Assembly: GCA_024220505.1 (NCBI GenBank)
Contig: JAKZZE010000012.1
Span: 806,001 to 870,000 of the forward strand
Source: Rhizopus arrhizus
Taxonomy: Eukaryota; Mucoromycota; Mucoromycetes; Mucorales; Rhizopodaceae
Length of the DNA stretch: 64,000 nucleotides
Direction: 5' to 3'
The translations under genes were made by a program, and so were the position numbers. Shown one piece after another: positions 56,701 to 64,000 of this stretch (position 1 is its first letter; the number at the start of each line of letters is the position of its first letter). The notes under the pieces are model-generated. The model searched no databases. It had not been told where the DNA came from and saw only the letters and a list, made by a program, of their open reading frames with translations.

Positions 56701-58350
56701 ATGGCACAGGAGCAAATTTATCGCCAACCCAACAATAGTCCAAAGCACATTGACTTGTCATATGATACCTATCCTTCTATACAAACCTATCACTCCACAT
56801 CACACATTTCACCTCTCTCTATTTCTTCTACCCCACTTTTTACTCCTATTGACGATATCGATCTGTCATGCAGCAATCTCTTTACTACTTTCCATGAAAC
56901 CGATTTAAACCACCAGATTATTATGGGAAAAAAAGAGCTGAGCAAGGACTCTCCTATTTCGCTGGTTGAAATGCTTTGTCACTTTCCTGATTTGCCTTCT
57001 TTTATATCTCATGCTGAATTCCCTAACTTTTTGCGCTTATGGTTTGATTTTCAAAAGCACATCACAAAAAAACCAGGTCAAAGACAGATAGCCCAAGCTT
57101 GGATAAGAAATTCCCTAAATGAAATTCATCGAATCATGGTCTCTATCGCAAGCACTTGTCCTGATACACCATTTGATCCAGAGGCTGTGCCTTGTTCTAT
57201 GTTTTTAGCTTTTCGTCAATTGAAAGACCATTTGGAAGCAATGTACCAAATGTTTCAAATAGTTGAAGATGATTGTGTTTGGCTCAATCAACATTCATTA
57301 GAGACAAGTGGTCCTTTAGTGGACATGACAGCAAAAGTCAAGCAAAATATTGACCAGTTTAGATTGGACTCTCATGAATTACCTATTTTCGGTGATAACT
57401 CGTTATTTATAAATGATATTCATGAAAATCCAACTGGACAAGCTTTAGAAGCTTATTTTTTATTGGCTTCCTCTTCAACTCATTCTACAGAGAGCACAAC
57501 TTGTTTAGAGCCTGTTCAAGACGACCATGGTGCCCTTTTTCATAATTTAACCTCAGCTGTTTATATTCCTCACCAGCTTAACCTGTCTAATTGTGATTAT
57601 TCACATGTTGAACCATCTTGGATACAACCTCAAAATACTTGCTTTTGGGCTTCAGCTCCCGTGACACCTTCTGTTGAGCAGTCTCAGTGCCAACAGTTCA
57701 TTTCACTCCCAACTACTCCCACGTGGACTGAAGACGGTTCTTCATTTACTGCCGAACACATCATCTCATCCTGTCCTCCAACTGATTCACACAGCTTGTC
57801 ACCAAAGGTTGAGAACGTGGAGAGGTCCACAGGTTATGAAGATGAAAAGGAAAAAGAAGATGAAGAGACGAGTGACGTGGAAGAAGAAGATGACGATGAT
57901 GAATATATTGCTTCCTTTGAAGAAGAAGAAGAAGAAGTTTACAAAGACAGAACGAAGAGAAGACAAGGTCGAGCATCTTTTTATGATAAACGATTTAATG
58001 GAAAAAGTACATCAAGCCGTCAATTATCGTCAGAAAACAATCACACAAGACGAACAGCTACTTCCTATGATCCACAGACAACTCATTACCTCAAATCAAT
58101 ATTCTTTAATATCTACAGCAGTCGAGATAAACTTACAAAAGAACAACGTAAACAAATTCAAAAAGAGACAGGGCTCAAACCACGAAATATCACTTATTGG
58201 TTTTCAAATCATAAACGTAGATTTCAAACTTCTCTTTTGGCTTTCAAAAAGACAGTAAAAGAAAGTAATGGAAAAGTTAAAAGTTATGATGACTTTTTAA
58301 AGTGGAGAAAAGATCATGGCTTACCAGAAGATGTATTAGAAAATGAATAA
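56701..58350 (+). CDS. Homeodomain transcription factor (549 aa)
   Basis: Single exon starting at the ATG in a pyrimidine-rich leader. The N-terminal 75 residues are Ser/Thr/His-rich. A helical region of about 90-260 contains FLRLWFDFQKHITKK and AQAWIRNSLNEIHRIMVSIA. An acidic stretch lies near residue 380-415 (EDEETSDVEEEDDDDEY). The C-terminal homeodomain, about residues 453-510, has HYLKSIFFNIYSSRDKLTKE and a recognition helix with NITYWFSNHKRRF (WF-x-N-x-K-R). The Asn that contacts adenine is kept; Lys replaces the usual Arg at the next key position. Spacing suggests a typical 60-residue homeodomain. A similar overall plan occurs in fungal HD1-class proteins, but Mucorales sex is set by HMG genes, so a mating role is not assumed. 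Confidence 0.85.
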   Translation: MAQEQIYRQPNNSPKHIDLSYDTYPSIQTYHSTSHISPLSISSTPLFTPIDDIDLSCSNLFTTFHETDLNHQIIMGKKELSKDSPISLVEMLCHFPDLPSFISHAEFPNFLRLWFDFQKHITKKPGQRQIAQAWIRNSLNEIHRIMVSIASTCPDTPFDPEAVPCSMFLAFRQLKDHLEAMYQMFQIVEDDCVWLNQHSLETSGPLVDMTAKVKQNIDQFRLDSHELPIFGDNSLFINDIHENPTGQALEAYFLLASSSTHSTESTTCLEPVQDDHGALFHNLTSAVYIPHQLNLSNCDYSHVEPSWIQPQNTCFWASAPVTPSVEQSQCQQFISLPTTPTWTEDGSSFTAEHIISSCPPTDSHSLSPKVENVERSTGYEDEKEKEDEETSDVEEEDDDDEYIASFEEEEEEVYKDRTKRRQGRASFYDKRFNGKSTSSRQLSSENNHTRRTATSYDPQTTHYLKSIFFNIYSSRDKLTKEQRKQIQKETGLKPRNITYWFSNHKRRFQTSLLAFKKTVKESNGKVKSYDDFLKWRKDHGLPEDVLENE

Positions 58351-58749
58351 AGGTTGTTTGTATCCATGGAAATAAATTTTTATCCAATCAAATCAATTCT
58401 TTTAAAATGCATTCAAATAGTGTTTGAGTGTGAATTGATATTGTCATGTGAACATAATCGACAGAACAATTCTCATTCATTCATTGGCTCAACTTATTTC
58501 CTAAGGAGACGAACGATGATATTCGATAGGCGTGCACAATAAAGACTTTTATTATTGGAAATAGAGTATGAACTATCATGTATATAAGAGTTTTCTGTTT
58601 ATTTAGCTTCTTTTCATATAAAGCTTTTCATCTTCTTTACAATTACTGTTTGTTTATTTTTTTATTTGTCCCCCTTAACTCCTTGATTTACTACTTAAAG
58701 CAAATCATAATTTCTGTCTCCTTTTTTCTTTATTTCGATTAAAATAATA
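58351..58749. other. Intergenic, no feature
   Basis: 400 bp of AT-rich sequence between two same-strand genes; nothing beyond AATAAA-like signals (58540) and a T-rich leader. Confidence 0.5.
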
Positions 58750-61350
58750 ATGACGATGCCTCATCTGCCACTTTTACTCAGGCTTACTTTGGTTCCTATT
58801 GCCATGATAAGCATATACACAATTCAGTGGCAAACTCAAGCTTTGAATTTGTTTACCAACGAGTTTTATCATCAATGGCTCTTTGTCTCTCTTTATATTG
58901 GTTCTGGTATCTCTTTCTTTTGGTTCATCGCTTGGAAACAGATCCAAGTTCCATTAAAATTTATGTATTCATGCTTCTTTAAACCTCTTGGTGATCACGG
59001 TAATAATCAGCAAAGTCGTCTAGAGACCTTTTATCAAGATCAAGCAAAAAGTAACATAAAAATGATCATTTGAGAATAATTCATTCATCTTTTCCTGTAG
59101 TTTATGACAGTACTCGTGGCTTACTCTTGAGAGGCCGTAAAACTATGTTAAAGCTATGTGCTGCACAAATAAAGGAGCAAATTGATTCTGGCTTGGTGAC
59201 CCGAAAGCCTATATGGATTGATCTTGGTGGTGGAACTGGTAAGAAATAGGTTTGTTTATCGAAAGACGACTGAACCTTTCCCTTTTTTCTGTTTAAGGTT
59301 GGAATATAGAGGCAATGAATGATTATTTCCCTATCGACCAGTTTGAAAAAGTGATCCTAGTAGATTTGACACCATCACTTTGTGAGGTAGCAGTCGAACG
59401 ATTTAAACAGAAAGGTTGGGAAAATGTGATTGTGCTTTGTCAAGACGCTTCGTCTTTTGAATTGCCCGGTTCTGAAGGTACATTAGAGGGTCGTGTGGGA
59501 TTGGTTACTGTCTCGTATGCATGTAAGATTATTTTTCGGTAATGAATAATATTTTTCTAACGTATTCTCAAGTATCTATGATGGACCATTTTTATCCAGT
59601 AGTCGACCGTATCCAATCTTTATTATCGCCTGAGGGTATAATTGGTGTTGTTGACTTTTATGTCTCTGGTAAATCTCGTGCTCCTGCTGAAGGCTGGTCT
59701 CCTCAGCAAAACAGACAATGTAATTGGTTTACGCGTCACTTTTGGCATATCTGGTTTGAATTAGATCATATTCAGTTAATTCCTGGCCGTCGTGACTACC
59801 TTGAGTACAAATTTGGTACTATCAAATCTCTTAATCGTCGTAATCACTTTATCATCCCTTACTTGATTCAAATGCCCTATTACATCTGGCTAGGATGCTC
59901 AAATGCTCGTCAAGGAGACTTGTCTAGTTTAGTAGAAATATCAGAGGATACTGACAGTGTCACCAGTGGACGATCTTCTGTTACTAGTTTATCTCGTGGT
60001 TCATTCAGTTTTCAAAACAAGCAGTGGAGACTGGATTATAACCCTCATTTGGCTTGTCATACACAGTTCAGATCCTATATTTATGCTTTTACTTGGGAAG
60101 ATCCACGGGTTGATTTAGAGTATTTGAATATATCAAATAATGACGTATTATTTCTTATTACTTCTGCCGGAGATAATGCACTCGAATACGCTCTTAAAGC
60201 ACAGCCTAAAAGAATTCATTGTGTTGATATGAATCCTTGTCAAGTATGTAAAAAAGAAGCGGCGCAAAAAAGTACTAACCAGCCAGCCATTATCTATTAG
60301 AACCATTTATTAGAGCTTAAACTAGCCGGTATCACTTGCTTAGAATATCAAGACTTTTGGCGAATGTTTGGTGCTGGTTTTCATCCCAAATTCTCTACTT
60401 TATTACACGAAAAAATCTCACCGCATCTGAGTTCATACGCGTTTCAGTATTGGTCACATAATTCAAATCGTTTCGATCACAAGTTTTATAAGACCGGATA
60501 CTCTGGATTGGCTTTGTCTATCCTTGAATGGTGGATTCGTATGCAAGGACTGGAAGACGCTGTAAACAATATGGTATCTGCTAATACAATAGAAGAGCAA
60601 AAAAAGATATGGGACAATAAGATAAGGCCAGCTATCTTTTCACCAATGATTCAAAAGGTTCTTCATAACCCTATGTTTATGTGGAATGCATTAGGAGGTA
60701 AAGTTGGTTTATTTTGTATTTTACATGTAATTAACTTGGGTATTTTGTAGTACCAATCAATCAAATGAATATGTTCCTGAATGAATGTACATGTCAAGAA
60801 TATATTGAAAATACACTTGATCCTATTCCATCATATAGCCTTTTTAAAAATGATCAGTACTTTTATTACCTTTGTTTAAAGCAATGCTATAGTCCTACAA
60901 GTTGCCCTTCTTATCTGACAAAGGAAGGATTCAATTTTTTAAAGGTAATTTTTTTTTAAAAAAAAAGGCGTTAATTATTGTGGATTAAGCTGAGAAAAAA
61001 TTCAATAGACTTCTGGCGCATTGAATGCTTTCCGTTTACATACTGAATCTATACTAGAGGCTCTCAGAAGCATGTCTAGCAACTACCTCACTCGGCTTGT
61101 TGTAATGGATCATATGGATTGGTTCGATCCAAATGCATATCAGGAGTTGGAAAATGAAATAATTGAAATGAAACGTGTATTGCAATCTGGAGGACAGGTC
61201 TACTGGAGAAGTGCAGGAAAAAAGCCATGGTACAATAGCTTATTCTCAAAACATGAGTTTGTTGTTGAACCTTTATCTATTCGTCGTCCTGGATACGCTA
61301 TTGATCGTGTTAACATGTATGCTAGCCTGTATAGGGCAACTAAACCTTAA
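58750..61350 (+). CDS. BTA1: Betaine-lipid (DGTS) synthase BTA1-like (755 aa)
   Basis: Seven exons: 58750-59050, 59101-59238, 59298-59522, 59573-60243, 60301-60697, 60751-60944 and 61009-61350; phases fit, and intron 4 has a perfect TACTAAC. Two N-terminal membrane segments come first (LLLRLTLVPIAMISIYTIQW, QWLFVSLYIGSGISFFWFIA). A SAM-dependent methyltransferase domain follows (IWIDLGGGTGWN, VILVDLTPSLCEVAVERFKQ). The C-terminal half is BtaA-like, an S-adenosylmethionine:diacylglycerol 3-amino-3-carboxypropyltransferase (FAWED-type TWEDPRVD, FLITSAGDNALEYALKAQPK, VDMNPCQNHLLELKLAG). Makes the phosphorus-free lipid DGTS from diacylglycerol and SAM in ER-type membranes, usually under phosphate limitation. 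Confidence 0.92.
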
Positions 61351-61421
61351 ATAATTGTATAAATAAATACATTGCGTCCACCATCATTTGGACACATGTT
61401 TAAAAACGTTAGTTGGGTTCT

Positions 61422-61454
<33 letters not shown>

Positions 61455-61945
61455 ACTACTTTTTGAGCTTTATTTGGTCATTTGCTTGAAACTTATTTGT
61501 GAGAGCTATTTTACTAGAATTTCAATTTTAAAAACTTCGGTAAAGCTTCTAATTGCAATATTTTCCATTCATTTTCATCTTTTTAACAAGGGAGCTCATG
61601 AGCATCTTGGTGCACATGTAGTTTTCCCAAGTGAATTAATATAGTTGCAAACATCACTGTTGCTTACTTTATATTACTGTTAATACATGTTGAATATGTC
61701 TTTCTTTTATTCCTTTCTCAGTTTACTTTCTTCCCTCATCTTTTTAACAAAATAGTCGTCATATCATTCCTTGTTGGTTGCTGTTATCCTATGAACCCTT
61801 TATTCCCTTCATTTGTCCTTGTTGTGAAGTTTTTACTGGTGAATAAAAGAAGGGATTGTTTTATTTGGCTATTTTTTCACTCCAAACGATGTCTCAGGTT
61901 AAAAAAGCATTATTGTTAACACTTTTTTGGGATACATTTACAGTA
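61351..61945. other. Intergenic with A31 tract
   Basis: Holds A31 at 61423-61453 and the 3' end of BTA1. No gene; the left border of the TIR element follows at 61946. Confidence 0.6.
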
Positions 61946-62056
61946 TTCCCACTTCAAATTCGACCAACAAAAAACAAATTTCGACCAAAAGTAACATCTC
62001 ATTTCGACCAAATGAACTTGCTTATTTTGTCCATTTGTGTGCCTTTATTTTGACTA
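61946..62056 (+). repeat. Left terminal inverted repeat with TTCGACC motifs
   Basis: About 111 bp, with three TTCGACC(A) motifs at roughly 20-30 bp spacing. These are candidate transposase-binding sites. Confidence 0.7.
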
Positions 62057-62860
62057 TATGCCCTTGGACGCCGACAATAAGGGATTATATGAAAACAAAT
62101 GTCTAACAGTAAATGATATTCTTGCCATTGTTTGGAAGTACTCAGGCTTGTTTGAAGACAAAACTGCAATTGGATTTGAAGAATGGTGTGCCAACAAAAA
62201 ATAAACTTCGTGAGCAGTGGCATAAAAAGGATCAGTTGACGATGAAAACAGATTTCACTTAATTTAACTCTGTGCCAAAGATTGAAATAGAGATATTTAG
62301 TAGAGAAAGTTTTCGTTTCCGTTTGCTCAAATGCAAATGATCCTATCTCGGAAAGAGACACAAAAGAAATCGAAGAACTGCTTGGGAGGCTCGATGTAGA
62401 TGGAAATACACAAGGTAAAAGCATTAGTATTATTTCTTATTTACGTATATCAACGATATCACTTTTTTTTAGCAATGTTATAATACATTGCTACAAACAA
62501 AAAAAAAGTCTTATAATCTTAGATTACGCGGGTCTAACAATGGACCCGAGCGATTTGAAGATATTCTTAGAGTAAGCTTGAAAAATAGGATTTATTAAAA
62601 GCAATTGTTAACAATTCCTAATAGGATCAATAAGAATAGAGATGATTATCGTTGACAACCTGCCCCATAGCACAGTATCAAAATGCTTGAAAGGAAAGAA
62701 GCTTTAAATAATCGAGATTAGACCTATTTAAATGCAGAACAAATACATATCAGCCTTCGAAATGATTTTATTTATTTGTTGTAAATAAAAATCAAATAAC
62801 TTTGCTCAATATCCTTCATTCTTCAAAATCTTATGATTACAAGTTATAATTAAACGCTTT

Positions 62861-62948
62861 TTCCAGAAATAAATGTCGTCTTGACTTGTCGCATTTATGT
62901 ATAAATCGTATTATAAAATTCTATAAAATGCGATATTACTTTCTGGAA
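62861..62948. repeat. Palindromic repeat, copy B (MITE-like)
   Basis: TTCCAGAAATAAATGTCG on the left is matched by the reverse complement of CGATATTACTTTCTGGAA on the right. The inner arms are TCGCATTTATGTATAA / TTCTATAAAATGCGA. Near-identical to copy A at 6676-6757, but more complete at both tips. Confidence 0.7.
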
Positions 62949-63739
62949 ATGGTATATTGTTTTCTGTAAATTGCTTCTTTTTTTTATTATGGTGGGATAT
63001 TGATGGTATCCTGGTTTGGCCTTCATGGTTTTGAGGGAACACAAAATAGACATAAGCGGATCTTCTAAGTAGCAAATGTCGACATTATACATACTGTCAA
63101 TGACCTTGGTCAACTTGGTAGCGTTCGTTTTGCTGTATTCTTTGCAGTAGAACATGCAGATTACCAGCTCTCTTGCGATGATAACCATAGCTTTGCTGAT
63201 GAGAGGACAAGGGAATTCCTTAAACAATCATATATTGTAGCAGTCACACCTCGATGAATGTTTTTGCATTATCACAATATATAAAATGTTGTCCTCTTCA
63301 TCTATCAACATTTCTCAATGCCTTTTTGTTCAATTAAGCTCTCTTGAATATGCTAATGAACCTTTGACCAATATCCCAGTTTGCAGACGAAATGAAGTTT
63401 GTCGCTTGGTTTATCAATGCTGATATTCATCATGCCAGTTAGATCAAACATCAGACTCATGTTAACAAGAGAAATGCAACAACTGTTTTTCATATATTCA
63501 AAGAGGCATTGAAAGCTTGCTTGTTGCCAAAGGAGACGCGTTACTTCATGTGTAAGCACCGTAAAACAAAAACGGTAAAGAAACAACCAATGTATCAGTA
63601 TCAGAAGGCTTGCTTTCTGTTGAAGCATCTGAATCAAATGAAGTAACTACTTAAAAAAAAAAAGAGAATCTGATCTGACCCGGGCGGGACGAAATATTAT
63701 TTTTTCAATGCGCCCATAGCGGTCTCTTATTTTAAAAGT

Positions 63740-63840
63740 TCTTTCTAATTTAGTCGAAATAAAGACACACAAATGGACGAAATAAGCAAGTTCATTTGAT
63801 CGAAACGAGACGTTACTTTTGGTCGAATTTGAAGTGGGAA
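63740..63840 (-). repeat. Right terminal inverted repeat
   Basis: Reverse complement begins TTCCCACTTCAAATTCGACC and follows the left repeat. Most differences are CG in this copy against TG or CA in the left copy, as expected from methyl-cytosine deamination. Confidence 0.7.
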
Positions 63841-64000
63841 TAATTTATCTGCTGTATTATATATTCAGCATACATCCTGTACACATTGCAGATTGGTACC
63901 TCTTACCAAAATATTTTAGTCAATAATACACATAATCGTATATTGTTATTATTATTGTATATTACTTTAGCTTTGAGATATTGTTCATAATAGCTTTATT

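Larger units (their letters stand above)
61946..63840. mobile_element. 1.9 kb TIR DNA transposon flanked by TA, decayed or non-autonomous
   Basis: Left terminal inverted repeat from 61946 (TTCCCACTTCAAATTCGACC...) and right repeat ending at 63840 match over about 90-110 bp when one strand is reversed. Both ends abut TA (61944-61945 and 63841-63842), the target duplication of Tc1/mariner-type elements. The left repeat has a 20-bp extra piece that adds another TTCGACC motif. Internal + strand text near the left end reads NKGLYENKCLTVNDILAIVW, KYSGLFEDKTAIGFEEWC and, in another frame, SERDTKEIEELLGRLD, showing a decayed ORF. No DDE transposase core is recognisable. The palindromic repeat copy B is nested inside. 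Confidence 0.75.

Noticed and set aside
56701..58350. Mating-type homeodomain locus
   Set aside because: There is only one homeodomain gene, no partner HD2 gene, and this lineage is expected to use HMG-type sex genes.
52973..61350. A nutrient-related gene cluster (transporter, regulator, lipid enzyme)
   Set aside because: Genes are widely spaced, on different strands and functionally unrelated; no shared motif was seen upstream.

Overview
The window looks like nuclear DNA of an early-diverging fungus, most likely Mucorales/Mucoromycota. The DNA is AT-rich with long homopolymer runs. Genes are spaced and split by many short GT-AG introns, mostly 38-65 nt and often with CTAAC/TACTAAC-like branch points. 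The gene set is fungal: Zn2Cys6 regulator, OPT transporter, GH28 polygalacturonase, DGTS synthase, Sam37, Sfp1-like finger protein. No rRNA gene, secure tRNA gene or CRISPR array was found. Exon structures were built by hand from splice sites, reading phase and family resemblance, and were not checked against databases.

Layout. 0.1-1.9 kb: a charged hypothetical protein and a triose-phosphate/nucleotide-sugar-type transporter that meet tail to tail. 2.1-9.5 kb: a transposon graveyard. It holds one intact DD34E mariner/IS630-type transposase, a second broken copy, the 3' end of a LINE reverse transcriptase, a decayed C2H2-finger ORF, a decayed ORF with an E-x-K motif, a palindromic repeat and a tRNA-like module. 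9.6-14.0 kb: a small secreted Cys-rich protein, a Zn2Cys6 transcription factor with an apparent 1-nt frameshift, and a Pro-rich two-TM protein. 14.0-17.3 kb is gene-poor. 17.4-22.6 kb: secreted polygalacturonase, Sam37/metaxin (also with an apparent 1-nt frameshift) and a FAF2/UBXD8-like UBX protein. 22.8-23.8 kb: relics, one resembling actin-related protein 10. 24.9-28.5 kb: Myb/SANT-like protein, ribosomal stalk P2, and an Sfp1-like zinc-finger protein with a long polyQ tract. 30.8-39.1 kb: a housekeeping cluster on the + strand: CENP-I/Mis6 (11 exons), beta-tubulin, Vps5/SNX1 and zeta-COP. 40-41 kb: two-finger C2H2 factor. 43.7-49.6 kb: oligopeptidase B (at least 13 exons) and an OPT oligopeptide transporter. 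51.5-55.1 kb: Asn-rich membrane protein and an AVT3/4-type vacuolar amino-acid transporter. 56.7-61.4 kb: homeodomain protein and betaine-lipid synthase BTA1. 61.9-63.8 kb: a 1.9 kb TIR transposon flanked by TA, containing a second copy of the palindromic repeat seen at 6.7 kb.

The host genes are mostly unlinked in function. Loose themes are endomembrane traffic (SNX1, zeta-COP, UBX/ERAD), vacuole and peptide nutrition (AVT, OPT, oligopeptidase B) and chromosome segregation (CENP-I, beta-tubulin). I found no clearly novel multi-gene system. The most unusual signals are the TTCGACC-rich TIR element, the repeated palindrome, the decayed E-x-K ORF in the graveyard, and the beta-tubulin residues at benzimidazole positions 165, 167 and 198.
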